Assembly: GCA_012934845.2 (NCBI GenBank)
Contig: WNNJ02001874.1
Location: 124,001 to 188,000 of the forward strand
DNA length: 64,000 bases
DNA from: Pomphorhynchus laevis
Lineage: Eukaryota > Acanthocephala > Palaeacanthocephala > Echinorhynchida > Pomphorhynchidae
Direction: 5' to 3'
Below are positions 23,872-35,084 of this stretch, in pieces (within the stretch, counting starts at the first letter, position 1; each line of letters begins with the position of its first letter). Under the pieces are notes generated by a model, which searched no databases, was not told the DNA's origin, and saw only the letters and a list, made by a program, of their open reading frames with translations. The position numbers and the translations under genes are program-made.

Positions 23872-26800
23872 CTACTGCTGCTTACGAAAACTTCGCAATA
23901 TCGGATATATATTTTCGAATGCATCGTATATCTGTTCCCTTACTTTTGCACCTAAACAACAAATTTTTTAATTACCATTTATGTAATGTTCATAAAAATT
24001 ACCGGTTAGAACGACTTTTCCGGAAACAAAAATTAACAATACAATCTTTGGCTGTATCATGCGGTATATCAAACCGGGAAACAACTCAGGTTCGTAGCTA
24101 TAAAACAGCGTATGCTTTTAAAATTAAAAGTTTTATCACATTTTTATTAAAAAGTATTAAGAATCTTGGAGAACTACAAATTTCAACTTTTTAGGTTTTC
24201 AATAAATTGTAAATTTCCTAATATTTAATTAATTCAAATATAAACTGAAACGCAATTATATCTGTGGAAGACTTATCCGCTGTTGTCAATTAAGTAATTA
24301 TAAAATAATCAATCACATTGTAATTCTATAATTTGATTTTTTTTGTAAATCTCATCCTCATCTATGTTTTCTCAATTTCAAAAAATATATATTAGAGCAG
24401 ATTAAAGAAAACATATTTTTTAAATTGTTGATAAATCCATTATTGATTAAGAATTATTGAAGCTGGATCAAAGAAAAGAGGAAATTATTTTTGATATTTC
24501 GCTAACTTCTGTTAGCATCTTTAGAAAATTAACTAAAAAACATATTTTAAATTTTAATCGCTTGTAAAAGCACTAGATCATTTATGTATTTGTGTAATCC
24601 TTACTTCATTGTAAGTTTTTATATAATATAATAGATATCTATCTCATTTAACAATTGATTAGTTCAAATAACTTAATGAAATCATGTAAGATATACGTAG
24701 TTGAAATATACAAATATTGCATATATTTACATATAATTTTAATATTTAAGAGTCTGGAATGTATATTCAAATAAGTTGTGTTTAAATCACTGGATCATAC
24801 TATACATTGACATACAGCATCGACTCTAGATTTTAGATTCATTCTTCGTTAATTGTTGCTCGCTATGACTTCAAATCGTAAAATTTATACAAAAGTTATA
24901 TTAGTATATTTACGAATTTATACTTAGTCGATCAAGCCTACCATAGTAAATAAAAATTGCAGCACTGATCAAAATCACACATAATATGCTTATCATCAAA
25001 TTACTTGTATATACTTGTATATATAATAAGAATCGAAATTAGATAATTTATAATAAATTATTTTTATTATTAAGATCTTGTAATTATCATAAGATAATTA
25101 CAAGATTTATCATAAGATCGTAATTCATCATAAGATCTTGTAATTATTCTTACAAGATCTTATGGTTTTTTTAACTTTAAAAATCACAAAATATAAAATA
25201 AACAAAATTATAAGAAAATTTACAAACCTGCAAAAGTTTTGATGCTGCAGAACCAGGCCTTCTAGGCGAATTGGAAATTTTACATCCACACTTCCAACCA
25301 TATTTTGAATTTTAAAATCTAGGAACTTTGCCTGAAATTTTTTTCAAAAATATTTAATTTTTACTGAATTATCAAAACGAACAATTTCACTTGAACGCCA
25401 TTTAATTATAAAATGTAAAATTCAACTCCGAAGTTCCTTCTTTATTTAAAAATAAACTCAAAATTATCAATTGAACATAAAAATAAGATTTTATTTATCT
25501 ATAAAAACACTAATTGCCAGAAGTTTCACAATTGTGAAACATCTGGCAATTAAAAATTACAAAAAATCTTGTCTCGATTATTTGTTTCTAGGAAGAAACA
25601 AATAATTTAAAAATTTGTCAAGTCAATATCTTCCAGTTAAAAATATTAACTTCATTAAATCGACAAACTTTACTAAAATAAAGTTTCAATAGTGGCTACC
25701 CTAACGAAAATATATCGGTAAATATTAACTTACTCCAAATCCGAGCTTCTGTATGATTCGTGCATATTTCCTTGCTGCTAAGCGAGATTCATCTTCACTG
25801 CAATCATTAATATTTATTAAATAATATATTCAAGAATAAAAATTTATACCTCTTTGCTCCTGTACATACCATCTTGCCAGAGCTAAAAATCAATGCAGTG
25901 GTTCTAGGTTGTCGAATACGCATGATAACTGCAGCAAATCGTTTCGGATTGTATTCTGCATTACGAGCATGCAGGGCGATTTTCTTTAGTTCTAATTTGC
26001 AACCCAAATTCACCGTTGATACAATATTCCTGTAATAAAGCAAAATTCATCAATTAGGTCTGAAAGAATTTAAGGTAATTAAAGTGATTTTTAAATAAAA
26101 TAAATCCCTCACTTGTAAAAAAATCTAAGATTGTAAAATACATATAATTACGAATGCAGAGTTCAAACTGTATAACTGTATATTTTTTAACATGCTCCAT
26201 AGCAACTGCCTACTTAGTTTAGTAATTTTCTAAAATAAAGTGTTCTGTAATATATTTACAAATTTCAAAATTCAGTATCTAATGACCTTATAGTTTCAAC
26301 CTTATTCAACTAAGTTAAGCTTTGAACATCACAGTAAAAACACTTACAACATAAAAACAAACCTTTGTGGTGTCCAAACAAAAGTTAAGAACTTTTGAAT
26401 AAGAAATTATATTATGTTTAGACTCTAAAAATTAGTCGTGGTTTCACAGATGTTATCAATGTGAAATTAAAGAATATAATATTTCGATAATTAATAAAAT
26501 AAGCAAGATGTGATATCATATATTTTAAACAAAATAAAACTATTTAAGACGTCAATATAAAACTAATTAAGAAGCTTTTTCTATAAAACTATTTAAGAGA
26601 TATTTAGAAAGTAAACAAATTAGACCAACCGCACTTTAATTTCCGACAAAATGATTTCTATTGCTTAATTTTTGCCGTTCTTTCAAAATTGAAAATGAGA
26701 TGATATCACATATTTTATATTTATTATGACATATAATATTTATTATGTATTTATTATTTAAGTATATTTTTTATTTAATAATATTTTATAAATTATTTAA

Positions 26801-27357
26801 TTTATTATTTATTCTTAATAAAGATCATATCAATAACAGATAATGTTAATACATTACTTTCGAATTGATTAGGGAAAGCTTGATTCTGTTTGAAAAATTT
26901 AAATATTAACCGAAATGCGTCATTTAAACAACGAGATTTTATTTTAAGGCGAATATATTAACAAATACGTTAATAATTGAAAAAATAAACGTTTAAATTA
27001 ATAATAAAAACATATGGATGTGTTGAGATAAAAAAATTGAATAGTGACTGTGCTTTACTTACTGGAGACTCGGTTGCAATCCGATACTTTCCGCCATTGT
27101 GGCTCCAGCTGCTGATGGCGTACATGGCAAGACACTCATTTGATTGACTGGTATTTTATTTTCAAATAAATTCGGATTATTCTGATCTGGTGCAATGCTT
27201 TCATCAGGAACGCTGGGTGGTGGAGGAGGTAGCGATGCAATTGAAGGCGGTGATGGATGTGATAAAAACTGTTTGCAATAAATTCTTAAAGATATGGATT
27301 AAGCAATCAGTGGCATACCTGTGAAGGGCTGTCAAGATGATAGGATAGAGGATTCAT
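23872..27357 (-). CDS. TBP: TATA-box-binding protein, complete
   Basis: Seven exons (minus): 27357-27319, 27268-27063, 26029-25850, 25797-25734, 25331-25228, 24097-24003, 23951-23872. All junctions are GT-AG, phases fit and the sum is 255 codons plus a stop. Residues 1-82 are a short variable N-terminus with a PPPPP run and no poly-Q. From residue 83 comes the saddle core: [117 protein letters not shown]. The intercalating phenylalanines are present at 113, 130, 204 and 221. TBP nucleates TFIID and SL1/TFIIIB at all three RNA polymerases in the nucleus. The core is strongly conserved, so the gene is surely functional. The tandem TBP-like gene lies 4.4 kb downstream on the same strand. Confidence 0.97.
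25075..25165. repeat. Cluster of short inverted repeats in a TBP intron
   Basis: AAGATCTTGTAATTAT and its complement occur four or five times in alternating orientation within 90 bp, 60 bp from TBP exon 25228-25331. Confidence 0.75.
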
Positions 27358-27400
27358 TTTAATATAAATTGTTCAATGCTTGTACATTATCTTTAATCCG

Positions 27401-27411
27401 CTTTTATAATC
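27401..27411 (-). promoter_or_regulatory. TBP: TATAAAAG and TTTCAG just upstream of the TBP start
   Basis: On the minus strand TATAAAAG lies 44 bases before the TBP ATG, preceded immediately by TTTCAG|AT. Either it is a TATA box with a 5' UTR of about 15-20 bases, or TTTCAG is a 5'-UTR (cis or spliced-leader) acceptor. The sequence cannot decide. A short upstream ATG (frame MYKH then stop) lies between it and the start. Confidence 0.3.
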
Positions 27412-28076
27412 TGAAATTACATTTTCATAAATTACTCGGCTTAAATATTTAATTATAATTATATTTAATTATTAATTTCTTATTTATGTGTAAAGTTTTG
27501 CCTTTTAAACGGATTCGGACCTAAATTTTAAGAGGAAGGTTTTACTTTCTTAATAAATATTGAATGCAATTTAATTTGATTAAATCGATATTAAATCTAA
27601 AAAAGCTTTTTATAATTCAATTTTTATGAACAGATTAATAGTATATCATGTATTAAAATAAAACTTATAGGTCATCAAAATAAACTGTTATCAGGTTCAG
27701 CCATTATTCCTAAGCCCAACGTATCAGCTGGGCTAATTGCATGCTAATGATGCTTTAGATTTAATTTAATTATCTAGACTAATTCCTTATTCTAAAATAG
27801 AGTATATTATAATCTAACGATCAATGAAATAATGCTAAGATCTACATTCTTTTGTTAAATACCAACTTTACTATATGAATACATTATATGTACAAATTAA
27901 TATCTTCGCCATCTACTTAAATTAACCAATCGCAATCAGATTTTACAATTGATTTAAATGTCAATTTTTAACTTTAACCAACAATCGCCGTCCATTCAGG
28001 CACATTGCGTTTGTCTGAAAACAAAATCAAATATCGATCATTTGGGCAAATTGATTTCATCATATTTATCGACAAA
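27412..28076. other. TBP upstream spacer
   Basis: AT-rich; includes an R1 head fragment (next entry). No gene recognised. Confidence 0.4.
27690..27825 (-). repeat. Dispersed repeat R1 (head part, inverted)
   Basis: Contains TATCAGGTTCAGCC, CAGCTGGGCTAATT, GCTAATGATG and CTTATTCTAAAATAGAGTAT in the same order as 29,108-29,222. Confidence 0.6.
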
Positions 28077-28077
28077 C

Positions 28078-28334
28078 CTATATGATATTTAATTGTTCAG
28101 GGCGTTTTAACATCGAGAGGAATAGAAAGAAAATTACTGTTCACAAATTTCGAATATTGCAATAATCTTTTTCAAGTGTTTTTCAAATGTTAAAAACATA
28201 ACACTTAAAAAGGACTATTGCAGTAGTCGAAAATTTGTGAACAATAATTTCTTATTTTTCTATTTCTCTCGATGTTTAAACACCCTGAACAATTGAATAG
28301 CACATCGAACGTATCATTGGACTATATGATATTT
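28078..28334. mobile_element. Palindromic element (MITE-like)
   Basis: Arms of about 105 bp (28,088-28,190 and 28,195-28,300) are inverted copies roughly 85-90% alike: AATTGTTCAGGG...TTCACAAATTT on the left and its complement on the right. The 13-bp sequence CTATATGATATTT flanks the structure directly at 28,078-28,090 and 28,322-28,334. No coding capacity. The flanking direct repeat could be a target-site duplication, but about 20 bp lie between it and the right arm. Confidence 0.7.
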
Positions 28335-28855
28335 GTTAAACTATGCATTGTACTAGTTGTTTCTGTCAGACACTGTTATATTTTCAAGTTTGTTCAAACA
28401 AATATCAAAATTCAATGTTATATATGATTAAATACGAAAGAATTCAATGTACTGTTTTCATTAGTTTTTGTTGTCGATTTGAATCTTTAATAACTTGTTA
28501 CAATCATCATTTCCACTATTCATTGATTCAAAAACTAACAGTGTTATAGTGCAAGGTACTTTTGTAATTGCTTGAATATCTTCAAACTAAATTTAACGAA
28601 TTGTACTAAGAGACATCGTTAAGTACAACAATTTCTTTGAGCGTGCAATATTCCTGTATTTTAATGTGTAGCAATCGTCTGACTACACCTAGATATGTCG
28701 TCATTTCACGTCCCTGCATTAAATTTGATGCTCAAAACCTAATATTGGGGGCTTGTTGTATGTAGTGTATTGCTATATTAGTGGGTTTTGTTTGAATGCA
28801 ATTGCTTAATTTATCTTTGCCAATATACTCTTAAAACCGACTTAAAATTTTCGGA

Positions 28856-29236
28856 CAATTAAATCAGCTAACTGAGTCTACGTATTTAATATAATTATAA
28901 AATAAACAAAACATAATAATGCTAAATCAAAATTTAATAATTAAATAATAAAATTAATAATTGTTTTTAGATTTTCTATAATTTATATCAAGTTAAAATA
29001 AAAAATTGCAATTTAAAATAAACGTCATTTTTATAAATTGACTAATAAAAAAAAGACGTTGTATCAGAATAAGGATTTGAAGTCATAAGGAGGAACTGCT
29101 ATGCTATCAGGTTTCGGCCCCTAAATCCTAAACCCGACATAGCAGCTGGGCCAAATAAGTGCTAAGGACGTATTTCCTTTGGTTAAATTTGATTATATAG
29201 TATCTTATTCTAATACAAAGTATATTATTTATTATC
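28856..29236 (-). repeat. Dispersed repeat R1, longest copy
   Basis: About 380 bp on the minus strand, from a TTATTATCCATCC head to a TACGTAGACTCAGTTAGCTG end. Shared blocks occur in the copies at 7.6, 12.2, 15.5, 16.9, 21.0 and 27.7 kb. No ORF, RT or clear pol III boxes seen. Confidence 0.75.
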
Positions 29237-29535
29237 CATCCATAAAAATTTTCCAAGTGATTTAGATTCAAGTTGTCGATTAAAGATGATAGCAATAGAA
29301 TTCTAAAATTATTAGTAGTTTCTACTTGTGATTAAAATATTATATTTCAAATCATACTGGCTTATCTAGAACAAGTTATTTTATAAATTTTTGAACAAAT
29401 AATCTCGTTATTCCACTTGCTCAAATTTCCCTGAGTAAATTTGCAACTATCTTATCAAGAACCATATATTATATATGTAAGGAACATTTATGGATGATTC
29501 TTCCTTGTTCAGCATATTTTGGATGGGTTCAAAAG
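29167..29535 (+). repeat. 369-bp direct duplication, copy 1
   Basis: Apparently identical to 31,138-31,506 over its full length. It begins inside R1 at GACGTATTTCC and ends at GGATGGGTTCAAAAG. Confidence 0.95.
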
Positions 29536-30734
29536 TCGCCCTAAAATGTTTCGACTCTCCTAACTCCATCAATAGTATCACAGTGTCTAGTTGATACAAA
29601 ATTGTGTTTAAAGAAAAATAAATTTATGTTTTAGTATTTCTAAAGATCAGGCCAAGCATACATACTTATTGGTATGCAGATGTAATATAATCACAATATA
29701 TTTTAATTTTCAATATGCTTAACTATTTGTTTGTTTGAATATTTAATAATTTAAAGCTTAAAAATAGACAGTCATACAAATTTTATTTTCAGCTTTCAAA
29801 AATGTTGACTCGACATGTCAGTTTGTGAAATAAAGTACGGTTTAGGAAAAATAAATCAACCATATCGATCACAAATGGTCGAGCTGGATTAATACATCGT
29901 AGATGGAATATTTGTAGAACTTTATACTTTATTGAACAAACACAAAAAATCAATGGACTTGTCAAATTAGCAAAAGTCGCTATATCGAGATAGTTAATAT
30001 TATACATCATTATTACACAATTATTACAATATTACGCAATATTACGCAATATAGTTAAGGATTACTTTCATGTGTCTATAATTCACACCATGCCTACAAT
30101 ATTACACACATATTAAAATCGTAAAAATAAATCAGTGAAGCTATTTCACTGTTTTGATTTAATTGTTCATTTATATTTTGTATATATTAACTTATTTATA
30201 AGGTGATAGGTAAAACTAAAATGTTATGAATTTGACAATGAAATTGACTTAAGAAACAATATTTATGAAATAGTCATGAAATTCATTTAACGTTTAAGAA
30301 TATTCCAAGTATTGAGTATTTTATAAAGTACTAATTATGTTAATTTATCGCAGACATGCTAATTTGAAATTATAAGTTTGAATCAACATTATTAATCATA
30401 CGTGATAATATATAAATTGAAAAATTTAAAGTATTTGCTTGTAATAAACAAAATATCATTATGTATTTTTAAGGAAAACTATATTTCTAAGAAACAAAGT
30501 GTGATAATTAATGTAGAAATTAATGTAAGAAATCTTACAACTTTGAATGGAAAATACTTGGATTCGCATATAACAGTTATAATGAAGAAGCAAAATGTAA
30601 AACACATGAAAATGAGCAAAGTATACGTTATAAAATTAATTAATTAATAAATTGATTAAAATTAATATAAAATTAATTAGTTATTAAATTAATTAGCTAT
30701 TATTATAAACTAAATGTAATAAATGATAAATATT
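29536..30734. other. Spacer, nothing recognised
   Basis: AT-rich. Weak frames (29,789-30,010 minus; 30,402-30,647 plus) show no domain or coding bias and are not called. Confidence 0.45.
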
Positions 30735-31137
30735 ATGATACAAAATTATTATTATTATTATTCCAATACATACCAAAGCCAAAAGGCTATTCAGGCAGAG
30801 TCCAAAAAAATAAAAATAATAAAACAAAAGCAAATGGTCAGTCAACGTAGCTAATTAGGGTATTCCAGTGGTAGTGTTGAATGGCGGCATTGTTCATGTA
30901 TCCATTTGTAGCATCGTGATTTAAACGTTCTCAAACTGGGGGCTGCAACGACTTCCTCAGGCAACGAATTCCACATGTTAATTCCTCTCCTTGAGAGTCT
31001 ATACACTTTTGGTAATCTGCCAAATCTAAATTTATACAAGACTCTGCTATGTCCCCGCAACTGATCTACCCGCCTAGTGATTACATCGGTGGGATAACCT
31101 ACCACATCATTCGACATATGCCATATTTCGTACATAT

Positions 31138-31506
31138 GACGTATTTCCTTTGGTTAAATTTGATTATATAGTATCTTATTCTAATACAAAGTATATTATT
31201 TATTATCCATCCATAAAAATTTTCCAAGTGATTTAGATTCAAGTTGTCGATTAAAGATGATAGCAATAGAATTCTAAAATTATTAGTAGTTTCTACTTGT
31301 GATTAAAATATTATATTTCAAATCATACTGGCTTATCTAGAACAAGTTATTTTATAAATTTTTGAACAAATAATCTCGTTATTCCACTTGCTCAAATTTC
31401 CCTGAGTAAATTTGCAACTATCTTATCAAGAACCATATATTATATATGTAAGGAACATTTATGGATGATTCTTCCTTGTTCAGCATATTTTGGATGGGTT
31501 CAAAAG
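31138..31506 (+). repeat. 369-bp direct duplication, copy 2, inside LINE C1
   Basis: Same orientation as 29,167-29,535, offset 1,971 bp, identical by eye. It interrupts the LINE between its RT and C-terminal coding parts. Confidence 0.95.
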
Positions 31507-31554
31507 ATATGAACCTCTCACGTACCGACAACATCTCAATACGACTTAGACGAA

Positions 31555-31647
31555 TTACAAAATGATCTAAACTCCCTGATCAAGTGGTGCGATTCTACCG
31601 GACTACGGTTAAATGTTGATAAATGTGTTCTCATGCAACTAGGTCGC
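31555..31647 (+). repeat. 93-bp inverted copy of LINE C1 RT segment
   Basis: Exact reverse complement, as read by eye, of 32,002-32,094 (the LQNDLNSLIKWCDSTGLR coding part). The arms are separated by 354 bp. Confidence 0.9.
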
Positions 31648-34280
31648 ATAATAGTCAATTACATAATAGTCAATACCACTTAAGCCAATACAGAGCCTCG
31701 ATCCGCGCCTAAGAATAGACTCCAGGTCTAATAGTTCTTGCTTAGTGACAGGGAAACAAGCCTGAATGCAGTACTCTAAGTGTGGCCTGACGATGGAGAT
31801 GAATAACCTCTTAAACATGTGACAGCTTAACCTGAGGAATGCATTTTTAATACAATATAACGCCCTAGTAGCTTTACCTAGAAAGAAGTCGGTGTTCAAC
31901 TTTGTTTTCAAGGATCTATGGACAATAATCCCTAAATCCTTATGATGAGACACTTCCTTTAAGACCATATCTCCAATAAAGTACCTTAGAGTTTCAATAG
32001 GGCGACCTAGTTGCATGAGAACACATTTATCAACATTCAACCGTAGTCCGGTAGAATCGCACCACTTGATCAGGGAGTTTAGATCATTTTGTAACGATAC
32101 TCGATCAGCAGGACTTCTAATGATCGACCAAATCTTTAGATCGTCTGCAAACGCTAGATGAGAGCATGATAAGCGGAGTAGCAGATCATTAATGAAGATT
32201 ATAAAGAGCAGTGGGCCAAGGACTGATCCCTGCGGTACGCCAGAATTAATATTTACCGAATAAGAAAACACGCCCCCACACAAACTCGGAAAGACCTATT
32301 CGATAGAAATTCCCTGACCCACTCACAAATATATGAATGAAGTCCATAGTGATACAGTAAAGACACTATGCCGTCGTGTGGTACCCTATCAAAAGCTTTC
32401 GGAAAATCGAGGAATACTGTATGAACCTGAAACCCAACCCCCAGAGCATCAGCCCATTTTTCACGCGCAGTTAGTAGGTTAGTAAGGCATGAACGTCCGA
32501 TCCTGAAACCATGTTGAGATTCAACCAATATGTGATTACGATCCAAATGATCCCTGATTCTACTAGCAATGATTCTTTCTAAAAGTTTGCAGAATACGCT
32601 AGTTAAGCTAATGGGCCGAAAGTCCGCGCAAAAGCTAGCAGGATGCTTTTTGGGAATAGGCACCACAATTGCACACTTCCAACTGTCAGGAATCCAAGAT
32701 GTATCTAAGCTGTATCTGAAGAACATAGTTAAATCATTGCTCAGTTCGTTCGCTAGGGATTTGACGAGGAAGGGGGCAATATTGTCTGGTCCCGGAGATG
32801 TAAACGAATCGAGCTTCATTACCTCGTTCAACACCTCATCCACTCTGAGTGGACGAACACAACACCGATGAGCAACCGGAACATACTTTCAACTAAATTC
32901 ATGCAGTTTGTTAGAGGTCAAAGCCTGTACCAAGAAGCCATCAGCTAAATGTTGGGCGATTAGAGACGGATCGGTCAAAGTTTCAGTTGGCGTTTGGATT
33001 GAGCTAATTGTGGCGACAAGTGTTCTGTTGTTTCTTACATAAGACCAAAACCTCCTAGGATTCAAAGATGCATCCCTGGCGATACTATCTTCGTACGAAT
33101 AGCGTTTCTGAAATTTTAGCCGATTGCATAAGTTCCGAGAGTCGATGTAGGCACGTTTTAAAGCAGAAGAACGCCTAAATTCGCGCCACAATTTGTTGCG
33201 GGATCTTATAGCATCAAGAAGCTCTCTAGTCGAACCAAGGAGGATGTCCATGCTTGAACTTGCAGGCACGTAGCGGAGCAAAGATATCAGAAATTCGCAT
33301 CAATTCATCATGGAGCAGATCAAAGACTACAGGAACCTCCAAACCGAAGTGGATACGAAGACTATCACAGATACCTTTTGGGAAGCTTGCAGCTAGTTGA
33401 CTAGCATCAACACCTACCCAAGAACGTTTTTTAAAATTAGAGTTTTGTGAGTCTCTGTTGAACAGCGACAGCCGTATAGAGAGAGTACACAGTGATCGCT
33501 ATTGCCAATTGGTGCGTCATAACGAACACCTGAAACGTCACCCAAACACTTAGTAAAGACCAAATCGAGTATAGAAGGCGTCCCTGTCACACAAGTAGGT
33601 TGTTTAATATGTTGAACTAGTAGCATATCAAGTAACAGAAAGTCACTCAGTACTTTCCCAATTCCGTGAATTGGTCGTGAATGACTATTTTTCCAGTCTA
33701 TTTGGGGGATATTAAAGTCACCCAGGAGCAAAATCAGAGGATACGAAGATAAACTCAGCAAATGTGATTTAAGAGAGTCAAATCTTAATTCATAGGACGG
33801 AGAACGGTAAAGGACGCAGAATCGGGATCGTTGACCATTTCCCAGTGTAAAAGCAAGACCTTCAAAGGAATAACCAATATCGTCGCGAAAAGCCGAGATT
33901 TTCGATACCAGGAGACTATTTCGCACATAGGCGGCTACCCCACCTCCACGTTTACCACATGAGCGATCCGAACGTATTAGAAAATAGTTAGGGATGGCAA
34001 CACAATCATCCGAAATGTCAGAATGTAGCCATGTTTCGGTTATACAAAATACATCAAAACGTTTCGAAGCAACTATGAATTTAATTTCCGAGAACTGAGC
34101 CAGGAGACTACGAACATTTGAATAACCGACAAAAATGTTCGTATAATGGGAAAATTTGACACGCTCGGTGACACTATCGAAGTCTACTAGTTTTCCTACA
34201 GACGAACCATCACTACTAAAGAGGTCTGACTCTACAGAAGTAAGGGATGCTTCAGTACTATTCAAATTAGAAACGATCGA

Positions 34281-35084
34281 GTGTTAATAACTCAAGATTA
34301 TCGTAAAAAAGAAATCAACCGCTTTATGAAGATAATTGCTAAGGCAATTTCAATCTTGTATTATAATGAAACGAAAACTAAATTCAGGTTAAAATCGCTT
34401 TCTACTCAAGTTTCAATGCCTTCAATAATGACGATCAAACAAATCAATCTGTTTTGCGTTACTGACATCGTAGTAGATCAAACCATGCATCATGACGTGA
34501 AACTATATGTGCTAGAAAATCTATGTTTTACCATTATTCCGGGAATCGGATTTTTATCGAAGTAGGAATATCTAACATAATTTAAGAATTATTGATTTTT
34601 AACAAATCTGACTATTTGCCTATTTCAATTTATCCGGCTCAAATTTGTTTTATTACTGATAACGGGTTAATCTGATAGCTTTTTATTTTTAATATTAATT
34701 CCAAATATTAATTATTTTTGTATTCGCAAAAAATAATAGACGTATTTGTGTCTAGATATTATTTAACAATTTAAGTACTAAGTAATAAGTTTCACAATTC
34801 GAAATATTCGCTAATTTTCGACTTATTTGCTCCTGTTTGATAATAGGTGTTGTGTTGCAGAGATTCTATTTATAGATTATACTATCCTCTATAAAATTAT
34901 TAAAGTAGCAAAATGACCACTACTATCGGCAAAAGTGAAACAGAAAACATGGCGTGTTCTAACGAGGGTCATATATTAGTAATTTATTTTTGCCAGTTTC
35001 CAAATAGCAGCATTAGCCGCATTGAATAATTTTGTTTCATCCGTACGCCATACTTAACTATTTAAAAACAATCTTATTATCATT
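34281..35084. other. Spacer between LINEs C1 and C2
   Basis: AT-rich. A 94-codon plus-strand frame (34,281-34,565) has no recognisable domain and is not called a gene. Confidence 0.4.

Larger units (their letters stand above)
30735..34280 (-). mobile_element. CR1-like LINE, copy C1, 5'-truncated (no ORF1)
   Basis: Runs right to left. Endonuclease 34265-33414: YSNVRSLLAQF, CITETWLH, RSDRSCGKRGGGVAAYV, VLYRSPSYE, LLGDFNIP, SILDLVF, GNSDHCVLSL. RT 32843-32253 and 32283-31672: FRPISLTSVFCKLLERII, QHGFRIGRSC, FLDFPKAFDRVPHD, SGVPQGSVLGPLLF, LAFADDLKIW. C-terminal domain 31135-30851 (WNSLPEEVV, TFKSRC). It ends in an AAT/ATT microsatellite tail near 30,740-30,765 after a small GCC...GGC hairpin. 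The RT thumb and C-terminal parts are separated by 31,138-31,650, which holds the 369-bp duplication and an inverted piece of the element itself. Several frameshifts; inactive. Confidence 0.9.

Noticed and set aside
23919-24194. 91-codon plus-strand frame
   Set aside because: Antisense to TBP exons 24,097-24,003 and 23,951-23,872.
29789-30010. 73-codon minus-strand frame
   Set aside because: No recognisable motif and no splice or neighbour support.
34281-34565. 94-codon plus-strand frame
   Set aside because: No domain, Ile/Lys/Asn-rich as expected for AT-rich noncoding DNA; starts at a LINE truncation edge.
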